In this document: piece after piece, positions 1 through 7,885 of the stretch | How positions within the stretch are numbered: the first letter of the stretch is position 1 | Layout of the letters: each line of letters starts with the position of its first letter | Assembly (NCBI RefSeq): GCF_003946555.1 | Contig: NZ_RHOO01000025.1 | Coordinates: 1 to 39,262 of the forward strand | DNA length: 39,262 nucleotides | Source: Companilactobacillus hulinensis | Lineage (GTDB): Bacteria > Bacillota > Bacilli > Lactobacillales > Lactobacillaceae | Reading direction: 5' to 3' | Made by a program: the position numbers and the translations under genes | Notes under the pieces: model-generated | Database searches by the model: none | Seen by the model: only the letters and a program-made list of their open reading frames with translations | What the model was told of the DNA's origin: nothing

Positions 1-15
1 CCCTACTTGCCCAAT
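1..15. other. attL core (left copy of 15-bp direct repeat)
   Basis: CCCTACTTGCCCAAT at the first base of the window is repeated exactly at the last 15 bases, with an integrase gene ending 84 bp before the second copy. This is the expected signature of site-specific integration. The repeat begins an imperfect palindrome (CCCTA at 1-5, TAGGG at 18-22), which resembles the paired core-type sites bound by tyrosine integrases. CCCTA-CTTGCCC-A would also fit the 3' T-stem, acceptor strand and discriminator of a tRNA read into the prophage from the left, but the rest of such a tRNA lies outside the window. Confidence 0.85.
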
Positions 16-22
16 TTTAGGG

Positions 23-99
23 TTTCAACACATTTCAATGCGTGTCAAAAGCACTGATAAGTCAACGTTTTAGCAAATTATAGTTTCATTGAATTTCAA
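23..99. repeat. TTTCAA repeats with 10-bp period near attL
   Basis: TTTCAA occurs at 23-28 and 33-38, and TGTCAA at 43-48, exactly 10 bp apart. A second cluster has TTTCAT at 84-89 and TTTCAA at 94-99, again 10 bp apart. Repeats in helical phase beside an attachment core are typical of cooperative binding by an excisionase or accessory factor. That role is inferred from position only. Confidence 0.45.
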
Positions 100-115
100 T
101 AGATTTTAAAGGAAC

Positions 116-135
116 CGGACCACTTGTCGGACCAC
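116..135. repeat. Paired CGGACCAC repeats, left arm of attP
   Basis: CGGACCAC occurs at 116-123 and 128-135, a 12-bp period. The same pair with the same period and orientation lies at 39166-39185, right after the integrase stop codon. In the circular phage the two pairs would flank the core on either side. Tyrosine integrases with an N-terminal arm-binding domain use short direct repeats of this kind as arm-type sites. Confidence 0.6.
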
Positions 136-168
136 CCCAAAACAACATCAAGCCGTGGGAGCGTAGAA

Positions 169-197
169 CCGTTAGTCATTTGACTAGCGGCTTTTTT
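169..197 (+). terminator. Plus-strand intrinsic terminator
   Basis: The stem CCGTTAGTC (169-177) pairs with GACTAGCGG (182-190) with one wobble and a 4-nt loop, followed by CT6 (191-197). No plus-strand gene precedes it in the prophage. In the circularised phage it would lie downstream of integrase across attP. In the lysogen it would stop host transcription entering from the left. Confidence 0.75.
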
Positions 198-212
198 GTG
201 TTTTCAGACAAA

Positions 213-248
213 ATAAAAAGCTCCCTATCCAGTTAAAGATAGAGAGCT
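213..248 (-). terminator. Terminator of the late (lysis) operon
   Basis: On the minus strand AGCTCTCTATC (248-238) pairs with GATAGGGAGCT (229-219), with one wobble, an 8-nt loop and a following U-rich TTTTATTTT. It lies about 70 bp after the endolysin stop and should end the long late transcript. It is convergent with the plus-strand terminator beside it. Confidence 0.8.
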
Positions 249-317
249 CAAATATTGTATTTATACTTGTTCCGTTCCGGGGAACATCTATATTATAGTT
301 CCTATTACAGTTAGGTG

Positions 318-1277
318 TTACTTATTGCCACCACCAATGGTATAGAATGCATCCACGTATTCATCAGTGGCAACCTTGAAGTAATCTCTTCCGGCAATAC
401 TGTAAAGCACATCATCCGTCTTCCACTGAGTCAAATCTTTAAGAATCTTATCTAATTTGTTACCCTTTGAATTAACTGCTGCAATTCCAGCAATAGCATT
501 AACAGTCACAACGTTAGCTTGATCAGTATATTTCTTGGGAATAAACTCATCGGTAGCAATTTGGTACATCGGTAATCCATTGATTTTCTTCAATCCTGAA
601 GTCTTCCAGTTTGACGCATTAACTAATTTTGAGTTAGAACCGGGAATAATTTTCCCATCTGCCGTCCATCCAGCAATACCGGTCACAGGTCCATGTTTAA
701 TTGTAATAACATCCCTATTTGGTGTCTGTGGTGCTGGTTCTACGACATTCTCACCAATACCATGTGCAATGTCGTGTGCTAATTGTTCTTGAGTAATTCC
801 CCAAGTTGGTTTCAAATAACTTTGTACGGGGTCAACATGACTTCCCCACACATTGTTTGATACCCATAGATGTGTCTTAATACCACGCTTGTTAGAAGTA
901 TCTAACTCAACTGGAATACCAAATTGATCGGCTTTAGCTCTTGCTAAATTAACAAATGTTGCATAATCTTTTTCAAAAGTCTTCCTATCATAAGTTCTAG
1001 CCAATTCAATTTGAACAGGTGCGTTAGCATTTGCATAACTACCTGCACCCCAAGCAACATATCCTTCAGCACCAACCTGATAAATCTTACCACCATCTCC
1101 AACTACATATTGAACATAAGTTTGAGCAGTATTTACATTATTCTTAAAGTAGATGGCATTGTTTTTGGCACCCACATTAGTAGTCTCATGCAGAACAATT
1201 AAATTATTAGCAGCCTTTTGATTTGAACCCTCGTTAGCTCCCAACATATATGTCTTATCAATATTAAATTCAGTCAT
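318..1277 (-). CDS. Endolysin, N-acetylmuramoyl-L-alanine amidase (Amidase_2) with SLAP-like wall-binding repeats
   Basis: This is the lytic enzyme that should cut the amide bond between muramic acid and the stem peptide at the end of the phage cycle. Residues 1-165 look like a zinc amidase of the Amidase_2/PGRP fold: H30 in LIVLHETTN, and H147 with D149 in GSHVDP, followed by the usual PxxWG. The last ~125 residues contain two related units ending in YQIATDEFIPKKY and YFKVATDEYVDAFY, the pattern of SLAP-type cell-wall attachment domains of lactobacilli. I place the start at 1277 because AAGGAG lies 8 nt upstream. An upstream in-frame ATG (1304) has no such site. The start overlaps the holin stop by 8 nt (ATGACTGA), so translation is probably coupled. 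319 aa, no signal peptide, so export depends on the holin. Confidence 0.9.
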   Translation of the reverse strand: MTEFNIDKTYMLGANEGSNQKAANNLIVLHETTNVGAKNNAIYFKNNVNTAQTYVQYVVGDGGKIYQVGAEGYVAWGAGSYANANAPVQIELARTYDRKTFEKDYATFVNLARAKADQFGIPVELDTSNKRGIKTHLWVSNNVWGSHVDPVQSYLKPTWGITQEQLAHDIAHGIGENVVEPAPQTPNRDVITIKHGPVTGIAGWTADGKIIPGSNSKLVNASNWKTSGLKKINGLPMYQIATDEFIPKKYTDQANVVTVNAIAGIAAVNSKGNKLDKILKDLTQWKTDDVLYSIAGRDYFKVATDEYVDAFYTIGGGNK

Positions 1278-1686
1278 TAGTTTTCTCCTTTGTATCTTCA
1301 TCATCAGTTAATTTTGCTAAACGTCTAACTAACCATTTTGGAATTGGTATTCCCATTTCACCTAAGTTTTCTACTATAGATATACCGTACTGACCTATAA
1401 AGAATGCTAGGAACATATTTGCGTACTCTGATAATCCCCATGATGCCACAAGTGGATAGAAAATTGTGGCAATCCCAACAATTGTAAAGTGTCGGATCAG
1501 TCCTTCACGGCCAACGGTACTATTTACTTTCTGTTTTGAATGCTTGAAAAATCCCTTAAGAAATCCAGTTGTTAAATCAACAATGATAATCATTAAAAAT
1601 GTGGTAAACCAGGGATTCTCAGATAATTGATTAGCTGCTAACCACCATTCAGTTAATCCAAGCTTTGGAATCGGTGCATCATACAT
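1270..1686 (-). CDS. Holin (phage_holin_4_1 / phi-type holin family)
   Basis: 138 aa with about three hydrophobic segments (roughly residues 27-48, 66-85 and 88-109) and a charged C-terminus (DDEDTKEKTND). The phrase DLTTGFLKGF followed by GREGLIRH matches the D-x-x-TG ... G-x-x-G-(I/L) pattern of the bacteriophage holin 4 family. It should form the membrane lesion that releases the endolysin at the timed end of infection. It directly precedes and overlaps the endolysin gene. TAAGGAG upstream supports the start. A strong terminator hairpin lies between this gene and the tail gene before it, so holin expression may be damped. Confidence 0.85.
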   Translation of the reverse strand: MYDAPIPKLGLTEWWLAANQLSENPWFTTFLMIIIVDLTTGFLKGFFKHSKQKVNSTVGREGLIRHFTIVGIATIFYPLVASWGLSEYANMFLAFFIGQYGISIVENLGEMGIPIPKWLVRRLAKLTDDEDTKEKTND

Positions 1687-1704
1687 CTACATAATCTCCT
1701 TACT

Positions 1705-1731
1705 AAAAAAGCTAGCCAAACGGCTAGCTTT
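1705..1731 (-). terminator. Terminator/attenuator between tail and lysis genes
   Basis: On the minus strand AAAGCTAGCC (1731-1722) pairs perfectly with GGCTAGCTTT (1717-1708) around a GTTT loop, and the T-run 1710-1705 follows. The stem contains the TAG stop codon (1726-1724) of the small XkdX-like gene, so a terminating ribosome would cover it. This is inside the late operon rather than at its end, so it probably lets part of the transcription through. Confidence 0.75.
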
Positions 1732-1858
1732 CTGTGTATTCTTCCCCAGTGATTTCTTTGTACTGATCAGTATTGATATTGTTCCACCTAACAAAATCAG
1801 CAACATCAGTATTTTTGTATACGTTCATTTGATACATCAGTTGAATTGCAATAAACAT
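1724..1858 (-). CDS. xkdX: XkdX-like small tail/baseplate protein (44 aa)
   Basis: A 44-codon gene starting at ATG 1858, which shares one base with the stop of the preceding gene (TAATG). The protein reads as a short version of the XkdX family found after tail-fibre genes in PBSX-like phages: a W-N-N-I segment followed by D-Q-Y-K-E-I-T-G-E-E-Y. Function in the family is unknown, but its place between tail-fibre genes and holin is conserved. Its stop codon lies inside the terminator hairpin at 1705-1731. Confidence 0.7.
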   Translation of the reverse strand: MFIAIQLMYQMNVYKNTDVADFVRWNNINTDQYKEITGEEYTES

Positions 1859-2211
1859 TATTTAGTACCTTCTTCCGTAGTTGTACTTGCATCACTTGAA
1901 GCGGTCGCCTTCATATAAGCTCCAAATGCTGTGGCAAGATTATTTACTTGTGCTGAAACAGCTCCGACTTGTTTAAGAGTTGCTGCACTTACTGAATTGG
2001 TCTCTTCATCTGGAGTCATCCCTGTTGCGATGTGAACTAATTTATTATCAGATTCACGAACTGTCCAAAAATACATATCACCAACTAAAAAAGCTGGATC
2101 ATTATCAACTAATATCCAACCTTCAAATTGTGATTGTGCTTCTGCTGTATTTTCTGACGCATAACCAATAATTTTTCGGCTATCATCTAATTGAATTGCT
2201 ACTTTTGACAT
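1858..2211 (-). CDS. Small tail-associated protein, DUF2977/XkdW-like layout
   Basis: 117 aa, started by ATG 2211 after AAGGAGG. The N-terminal half (SRKIIGYASENTAEAQ ... GWILVDNDPAF ... MYFWTVRESDNKLV) has the plan of small phage proteins beside tail-fibre genes, such as DUF2977 and XkdW-type proteins: a short beta-rich segment that reads like a value description. The C-terminal third is Ala/Ser/Thr-rich and low in complexity. It lies between the putative receptor-binding protein and the XkdX-like gene. Role in tail-fibre assembly or baseplate is inferred from position, and the exact family is uncertain. Confidence 0.6.
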   Translation of the reverse strand: MSKVAIQLDDSRKIIGYASENTAEAQSQFEGWILVDNDPAFLVGDMYFWTVRESDNKLVHIATGMTPDEETNSVSAATLKQVGAVSAQVNNLATAFGAYMKATASSDASTTTEEGTK

Positions 2212-2223
2212 TATCTAACCTCC

Positions 2224-3441
2224 TTAATTTTTATAAGTTGATATTTTTGAAATAGTTAACGCTAGTGGATCATATGCATACCCGGCAGAATTAAAGTTAA
2301 TCGACGCATCAACAACAATCGTTTTACCGTTTTGAATTTGAAATTTATTCGTCTTTAACCCGTTGATTTTATATTTTCCTTCCTCACTATCAAGATTATA
2401 TAACCCCCCACCGACATAAGTATGTCTTTTGTAAATTGACACACTCCCTTTGAAATTTGGAATGCTCATTTCAAAAGTATTTCCATTAACGAGCTTTTCC
2501 TTAGGAATCTTTACAGTCTTATATCCCATAGCCCATGCATCAACAAAATATGGTGGAGTGTTTGACACATATTTATTACTTATAACACCAGTGAATGTCG
2601 GATATTGTTCAAATGTTAACAAAAGTCCATCCATATCATTTTCAGAAAATTCTGTTGGACCGGCTAATGCAATTTTACCTTTTCCTGATCCAGTGAATAA
2701 ATTTACTGTTGGGGGGAGTTGCTCAACTGCTTCTTGAGTACTAAAAGTACTTACCAGGTCACAAACAACATCATATGTTGCCCCTGTTGCACCAGACGGT
2801 GAACCATCATTTGCGTACCCCTGAGTGGCACTAACATTCAAAGATTTATCACTTTGAAAATTAAATGTAATTGAAGGTGCTTTGATGTTTGACAACCCAG
2901 TATTTTCACCAGCACCATTCAATGGAACATCAATCGGTACACCTACACCAAAACTAGAAGATTTAATATACATTGGTACTGGTGAGGATGTCGAGTAGTA
3001 TCCATCCCTTGCAATACCTTTCGGATCATAATCAATCTCTAACCTTGACGTTTTTCCCTTAACTCCAGCAGTTATAACCGTCTTTCGAATATAAATAAGA
3101 AATTGCAATCCATCCCCAACCATATTCATTTTAGAACCAACATCTTTGCTGAATACAATATTGGTAGTTTTAGTAGGATCAGTTTCACCTTGCCACAACA
3201 TATAACGCCCTGTAATTTCACCCTTAGCAAGGGAACCAGGATAAACATCAGCTCCAACAGGTGGATTGGTATCTGTAATTGACGGATTGGTATCTTTTCT
3301 GAATTCGTCTAAATTCAATCCGTGTGCAGCTCCAGTGGGTTTAATAACTTTTACATTGCCTTCTGAATCCTTATAATTCGCAGTAAACGCAGCCAAGCTC
3401 AAAAGGTGCGCAACTAGGCTTAAATGATTTTTATATGCCAT
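2224..3441 (-). CDS. Putative tail fibre / receptor-binding protein
   Basis: 405 aa, strong RBS (AGGGAG) before ATG 3441. It is rich in Gly, Ser, Thr and Asn with many predicted beta strands. I recognise no catalytic motif and no collagen repeat. Its position after the baseplate genes and before the XkdX-like gene and holin is where PBSX-like phages carry the host-recognition protein. A short N-terminal part (residues 1-50) mentions a typical GLNLDEFRKDT segment that could attach it to the baseplate. The function is therefore positional. This is the gene most likely to differ between related phages. Confidence 0.6.
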   Translation of the reverse strand: MAYKNHLSLVAHLLSLAAFTANYKDSEGNVKVIKPTGAAHGLNLDEFRKDTNPSITDTNPPVGADVYPGSLAKGEITGRYMLWQGETDPTKTTNIVFSKDVGSKMNMVGDGLQFLIYIRKTVITAGVKGKTSRLEIDYDPKGIARDGYYSTSSPVPMYIKSSSFGVGVPIDVPLNGAGENTGLSNIKAPSITFNFQSDKSLNVSATQGYANDGSPSGATGATYDVVCDLVSTFSTQEAVEQLPPTVNLFTGSGKGKIALAGPTEFSENDMDGLLLTFEQYPTFTGVISNKYVSNTPPYFVDAWAMGYKTVKIPKEKLVNGNTFEMSIPNFKGSVSIYKRHTYVGGGLYNLDSEEGKYKINGLKTNKFQIQNGKTIVVDASINFNSAGYAYDPLALTISKISTYKN

Positions 3442-3455
3442 CTATTTCATCTCCC

Positions 3456-3716
3456 TTACTTTGTTCCATTCAAATAGTTATCCATTTCCTGCAGTTTAGT
3501 AACATCGGCACTACTAGCAATCACAGTATTATTATTTGCAACTGTAAATTTAGAATCTATTTGGTCTTTGGAATACACTTCACCAGAGATATCCATCAAC
3601 ATGTCATCCCCGGATTTAATAGTTGTGTATGTCCCATCGCTTTTTTTGATTTTTACACCTGCAGGCAATTTGATAACAGTTCTCATAATCAAATTTAAAA
3701 AATCTAGTAATTTCAT
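3456..3716 (-). CDS. Hypothetical tail-region protein (86 aa)
   Basis: ATG 3716 follows the previous stop by 3 nt and has GGAGG 8 nt upstream, so the gene is well supported. The protein carries a short hydrophobic start, then alternating polar residues with IKLPAGVKIKKSDG and ISGEVYSKDQIDSKF. No known domain is recognised. It lies between two tail-fibre genes and is probably a small baseplate or fibre accessory. Confidence 0.65.
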   Translation of the reverse strand: MKLLDFLNLIMRTVIKLPAGVKIKKSDGTYTTIKSGDDMLMDISGEVYSKDQIDSKFTVANNNTVIASSADVTKLQEMDNYLNGTK

Positions 3717-3719
3717 ATT

Positions 3720-4301
3720 CTAATCCTCCAAAAAATCATTCATCATAATTAAAGTACTCAAATCTTCACTGCTCCCAATAGTGTCATCTGTGTTAATCCC
3801 GTCGATTTTAATGTTGACATATTCTTTTGATGCCATACCTGTTGGATCCACATTAACAGTCACATTTTCAGTTCGTCCAACGACAACATAAATCGTAAAT
3901 CTGAACTGAAATAAGACTTGATCAGCAAAGTCAGGCATAGTTTCAGGACTAATTGCAGTATTGATTGCATAAAGAATCTCAGTATTGCTACCATCTTCTT
4001 TCGCATACAAACCAATACCGTTGATCACATAACTTTTCTCAATTCCATCATTGGTGAATAAGATTTCCGTTCCAATAACTGCATTAGCATTAGGCACATT
4101 GTCATTTTGATTATCAATTGTTCCAGCTTGTACTTCATTAGGTAACAGCTTAAGTGCTTGTAACTCTGATTCAGACATGCCAGATAAATCAGTTTCTGTG
4201 GCTGCTGCTCGTGTAATACTAAATTTTGTTTTTCCATTAGCAGCACGACTGGCCAAATCCAATCCAGCAGCAGTCAGAATTGTTTCATTATATTCTGCCA
4301 T
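3720..4301 (-). CDS. Phage tail fibre/collar N-terminal domain protein
   Basis: 193 aa. The start MAEYNETILTAAGLDLASRAANGK and the later INGIGLYAKEDG are the usual marks of the phage tail-fibre N-terminal (P2 gpH/XkdV-type) domain, which attaches fibres to the baseplate. The protein ends after about 190 residues, so it lacks the long distal shaft seen in many relatives. The distal part may be supplied by the separate 405-aa gene downstream. AAAGGAG precedes ATG 4301, directly after the preceding stop. Confidence 0.75.
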   Translation of the reverse strand: MAEYNETILTAAGLDLASRAANGKTKFSITRAAATETDLSGMSESELQALKLLPNEVQAGTIDNQNDNVPNANAVIGTEILFTNDGIEKSYVINGIGLYAKEDGSNTEILYAINTAISPETMPDFADQVLFQFRFTIYVVVGRTENVTVNVDPTGMASKEYVNIKIDGINTDDTIGSSEDLSTLIMMNDFLED

Positions 4302-5009
4302 TTATTTTTTCTCCTTTACGGTTGCGTGAACGTATGACTGAGGACTTGCTTCAGTTAAATACATCAGCAATCTAGATTCTGCAGTTGATATTAATTTTGG
4401 TAATGCAAATGCTGAAGAAGCCATTCCGGGCTTAATACCACCAAAGAATTGTTTAATATTCGTATCTGAATAAGACTTTAGCTTTGGCTCTGCTTTTGCA
4501 GACACAGCACCACTCTGTGTTGCTCCAAAATATTCATTCAAATCAGTATTTGATTCAGAAGTAACAATAATCTGAAAAGTGAGATTAGCAGGTAAATACA
4601 CGTTCAAAAGATATTTCAAACGTTGTATTTGAGCCTTGCTGATCTCACTTCTTTTTGCTATTGTCTCTACATGTCTAATCGCATACTCTACATTGATTTG
4701 AGTTGGAATATCTAAGGTGTGTAGTAATTTTTTAAAATACTTCAATGTAATTGGTTGTGGTGGCAGCATTCGCATCAGAACGTTATATTGTCTTGTTTCA
4801 AGTGTGTCATTTGGGTCAGGGTCAATTCCTAGTTGGTCTTCAAATAACGAAATACCTTGTAAGTCCGTTTGTGTTACAAATTGATTCAATAGAGTTCTCA
4901 GAACCAAATCATCAAATTTAGTGAAATCAACTTGTTCTGCAGCAACCAACTTTTGCATTTCATAAACATCATCGTAGTAATCGGGTAAATAATCTTGTAG
5001 TTTAACCAT
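4302..5009 (-). CDS. xkdU: Baseplate wedge protein, XkdU/YmfQ family (DUF2313)
   Basis: 235 aa. The opening LQDYLPDYYDDVYEMQKLVAAE and the middle DTLETRQYNVLMRMLPPQP are characteristic of the YmfQ/DUF2313 family (P2 gpI-like in position), which joins the baseplate wedge to tail fibres. The start ATG 5009 overlaps the stop of the baseplate J gene by 8 nt (ATGGTTAA), a junction form that recurs in this genome. The C-terminal part carries two related segments (NEYFGATQSG and KQFFGGIKPG), suggesting a small internal duplication. Confidence 0.85.
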   Translation of the reverse strand: MVKLQDYLPDYYDDVYEMQKLVAAEQVDFTKFDDLVLRTLLNQFVTQTDLQGISLFEDQLGIDPDPNDTLETRQYNVLMRMLPPQPITLKYFKKLLHTLDIPTQINVEYAIRHVETIAKRSEISKAQIQRLKYLLNVYLPANLTFQIIVTSESNTDLNEYFGATQSGAVSAKAEPKLKSYSDTNIKQFFGGIKPGMASSAFALPKLISTAESRLLMYLTEASPQSYVHATVKEKK

Positions 5010-6150
5010 TCAAATTCACCTCACCCATTAACGGTAACTGCGATACATCATTATTGAATATCAAGTGAACATCCTCATCTTTGCCATTTAATTCAGGTAT
5101 AGATGCATTAACCACACCTTCAACTTTCATGATTTCAGATAGAATCTTAGAGCGATAGATCACTAATTTATATCCTCTACCCGTCACTTTGTTGACGTCA
5201 TCCCAAGCAGAACGACATAATTCAAAATACTTGCTGATGATATCCATGATTTTAGGCTTCAATACCTCCATATCAGAAATTGAATCAATCTCAACTTTAG
5301 TCGAAATATCAACACTAATTTCTTCAGGAGCAACGACTGTCACGGTATGATCAATTGGAGCTAATCCATAACCTAAGCCTGGTGAATCTGGTGGGTCAAT
5401 CTCATTCTTGACCTGTGTAAGCAATTCTTGACTTGCTGCACGTAAATCATTATCAAGTATTACAAGTTTGACTGTACCGCCACCATTCCACACTGGATAG
5501 ACTTGAGCACCACCCACAGTTGAAATCTTCGATAACATATCCAAATAATCTGAAATATTACCACCATAGGCAATCCACGAATCTGAGGCAAGTAATCGTT
5601 CACGTAAATGATCATCAGTTTCAGCATCACGAGCGGGAACTGTTACTTCAATTATTTCAGCCCAGGACAATGTATCGTTGGGTGTTACTGGCAATACCTG
5701 ACCCAAATACCCATTAGGACGTGTACCAACTTCCTCAGCCTCCATAATCCCAGTTAAATCATCATTGATGGACTTAACTGTATAAAATATTGGATTATCT
5801 CCAAGTGAGGCAAATCTATCACCAGTTTCTACGTTGTTAATGGGATTTCCCTTCGTATCTAAGAACTTAGCTTTAACTTGTGCTGCAGTTGCTAATTGTC
5901 GAGACGTTCCATGTTCTTCAGCACGATAATCAAGAAATTCATTATCTGCAGTTTTAATATAGGCTTCTCTGATCAACATCCCCATAGTCAATGATTGATT
6001 AGCCATGACCATTGCTGCAGGTGCCAAAGCATCATAAATAATTGAGCCTTGTCGCTTATCAATGTCGTCAGGAACTTTGTCCATCATCTGATCAAGATAA
6101 TATTCAAAGTCTCGTGATTCAATCTGACCTGCTAGATTCTCAGGAGTCAT
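5002..6150 (-). CDS. xkdT: Baseplate J-like protein (XkdT)
   Basis: 382 aa, matching the usual size of the baseplate J family in myoviruses (P2 gpJ, PBSX XkdT). Visible marks are DKRQGSIIYDALAPAA near the N-terminus, FLDYRAEEHG (residues ~74-83), and the central ETDDHLRERLLA (about 180-190). The protein forms the outer wedge of the contractile baseplate. It overlaps the XkdS-like gene upstream by 11 nt. GGTGAG lies upstream of ATG 6150. High confidence from motif and gene order. Confidence 0.9.
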   Translation of the reverse strand: MTPENLAGQIESRDFEYYLDQMMDKVPDDIDKRQGSIIYDALAPAAMVMANQSLTMGMLIREAYIKTADNEFLDYRAEEHGTSRQLATAAQVKAKFLDTKGNPINNVETGDRFASLGDNPIFYTVKSINDDLTGIMEAEEVGTRPNGYLGQVLPVTPNDTLSWAEIIEVTVPARDAETDDHLRERLLASDSWIAYGGNISDYLDMLSKISTVGGAQVYPVWNGGGTVKLVILDNDLRAASQELLTQVKNEIDPPDSPGLGYGLAPIDHTVTVVAPEEISVDISTKVEIDSISDMEVLKPKIMDIISKYFELCRSAWDDVNKVTGRGYKLVIYRSKILSEIMKVEGVVNASIPELNGKDEDVHLIFNNDVSQLPLMGEVNLNG

Positions 6151-6502
6151 TCACACTCACCACACTTTCAATTGGAATTTCGCCATAAATCGTTGTGCAC
6201 GAACCATGGACTTTCAAAATAGTTCTCTCTAGTACCTCAATGTCATCAACCGTTACAGTCAATATACGGTCATCAGCAAGTAAAGCCTCTTTAACCATTC
6301 GTTCCACTTCAACGGTTGCATAATCAAACGACTTACCAAATAACTCAAAGAAATCATTACCATATTGATTGTCATAAATTGGGTAAACAAATCTTTCGGT
6401 TTTCAAAATCTTATCAACTGCCTGGATCATTGCTTCATGACCATCAAATTTATTCATTATTCGGCCATTTTTAACTTGATAGGTCAATGTAGGGTTATCC
6501 AT
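6140..6502 (-). CDS. xkdS: XkdS-like baseplate protein (DUF2634, gp25-like)
   Basis: About 120 aa. The central sequence FDGHEAMIQAVDKILKTERFVYPIY followed by YGNDFFELFGKSFDYA is the DUF2634/gp25-lysozyme-like pattern seen in XkdS. The family forms part of the baseplate hub/wedge boundary. I set the start at 6502, where GGAGGG lies 6 nt upstream. An in-frame ATG at 6508 overlaps that site too closely. It overlaps its neighbours on both sides. Confidence 0.85.
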   Translation of the reverse strand: MDNPTLTYQVKNGRIMNKFDGHEAMIQAVDKILKTERFVYPIYDNQYGNDFFELFGKSFDYATVEVERMVKEALLADDRILTVTVDDIEVLERTILKVHGSCTTIYGEIPIESVVSVNDS

Positions 6503-6863
6503 CAACATCCCTCCTATCGTTCTTTCTTTCTAATACATAGAATTGCTGTCCACCATCAAAACGAATCATAGTCACCTCATCATCAATCTGTGGTCTGCCA
6601 TCAATTTCAATGGTTTCTTCCACTTCAGGACGAATGCCAACGACATCATCGATTGCATCATTATGTTTGAGTACCTTGATTCGTTCTTTACGTTTAGACA
6701 TATGTCTTCCGAGTACTAAAAAAGACTCAGTAAGTATCATCTGATTACTTAACTGAATCTTTAACGGATCTATACTAATTACCTTTCCATAGACAACATC
6801 AGCGTAATCTGATGGTTTGCCACCTTTGGAGTTCAGCATACTTATGAGTTGCTCTCCAGCCAT
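6495..6863 (-). CDS. xkdR: XkdR-like baseplate protein (DUF2577)
   Basis: 122 aa. GYxVx-type beta strands (YGKVISIDPLKIQLSNQMIL) and the end DDEVTMIRFDGGQQFYVLERK match DUF2577 proteins such as PBSX XkdR, which have an OB-like fold and sit at the tail hub tip. AAGGTGA precedes ATG 6863. The gene overlaps the hub gene XkdQ by 22 nt and XkdS by 8 nt from the chosen start. Confidence 0.8.
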   Translation of the reverse strand: MAGEQLISMLNSKGGKPSDYADVVYGKVISIDPLKIQLSNQMILTESFLVLGRHMSKRKERIKVLKHNDAIDDVVGIRPEVEETIEIDGRPQIDDEVTMIRFDGGQQFYVLERKNDRRDVDG

Positions 6864-7885
6864 GGTTCGTTCACCTTCATTTCTAAGTTACAAGTATAGT
6901 CACTACCAAAGCTGTGAGTTGCCTTCATAATCGCCGTATTACTTATCCAAAATCCAGCCTTAGATAACTCACTGATTTGAATATTGACTGAATTACCTGC
7001 AATCAAAGCAGTATCACCTAAACAATCCAAATTCAAAGTATAGATTTCTCTATTCTTTTCCTTTAGTAAAGCATCGGCACGCTCCTTCATCTGTGCATCG
7101 TTGGCCTTATCCTTAGCATTCTCAACAACCTGTAATTTACCCCAATCTTGTACATCATGAGCCTTCACATCGGTGTATGAAAAACTAGTACTGCCTGGAT
7201 CATCTCCAGATGGCTCTTCATCAGCTGACGTAGAAGTAGTCTGTTGAGATTTAGAAGAATTCTTCTTAACAATACGAATTGAGTTAGCAGCATCATCAAT
7301 GGATTTCTCAAATGAGTAATTCGTTAATAATGATTGATCACCAATAATAATATCTAGATTGTTATATGGTGCCTTTCGTAATTCAACAACATCATAATTA
7401 GCAAACAAGTAGTACATTTGCTTGGTAGCCTTTTGAGTCGCATCAATACCTGTCTTCAACATATCAAAATAGGTTTTTGCATCAGCCACTTCGGCAGGTA
7501 ATTTATAATCTGAACTATTGACTACCTTATGAGATATTTCAGCCATCTTGCAGGCAGTTTCAAAGCGTTGAGAGATCGTAGAAACTGGCCAAACAATTGA
7601 ATCTTCATTTTTCAAATATCTCATCTTGTCATAAGCTGTAATACTGAATTTTTTATCTTTGAATGTTGCTTTGAAGATATATCCATAGAATATCTTCTGT
7701 TCATCCCACTGGAATTCAACCACATCACCATTTTGAGGATAAAATGAACTATCAAATAATAAGTCAAATGTGAATGTTCCTGCAGCAAAGTTTAAATCAG
7801 TGACCCACTTAACGTTATTAACTAATTCAGCCACATTCCACGTATCACCACTGTGTCTTCTTCCAATTGTAAACTTGGTAATCAT
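6842..7885 (-). CDS. xkdQ: Tail hub protein XkdQ-like (gpD-like)
   Basis: 347 aa. Sequences such as VNNVKWVTDLNFAAGTFTFDLLFD near the start and the late GDTALIAGNSVNIQI ... AIMKATHSFGSDYTCNLEMKV match the XkdQ/YqbQ family, structurally related to P2 gpD and T4 gp27 hub proteins. It would connect the tail tube to the baseplate. A Ser/Thr/Asp-rich insertion lies near residues 215-235. The start overlaps the XkdP-like stop by 4 nt (ATGA). Confidence 0.85.
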   Translation of the reverse strand: MITKFTIGRRHSGDTWNVAELVNNVKWVTDLNFAAGTFTFDLLFDSSFYPQNGDVVEFQWDEQKIFYGYIFKATFKDKKFSITAYDKMRYLKNEDSIVWPVSTISQRFETACKMAEISHKVVNSSDYKLPAEVADAKTYFDMLKTGIDATQKATKQMYYLFANYDVVELRKAPYNNLDIIIGDQSLLTNYSFEKSIDDAANSIRIVKKNSSKSQQTTSTSADEEPSGDDPGSTSFSYTDVKAHDVQDWGKLQVVENAKDKANDAQMKERADALLKEKNREIYTLNLDCLGDTALIAGNSVNIQISELSKAGFWISNTAIMKATHSFGSDYTCNLEMKVNEPWLESNS

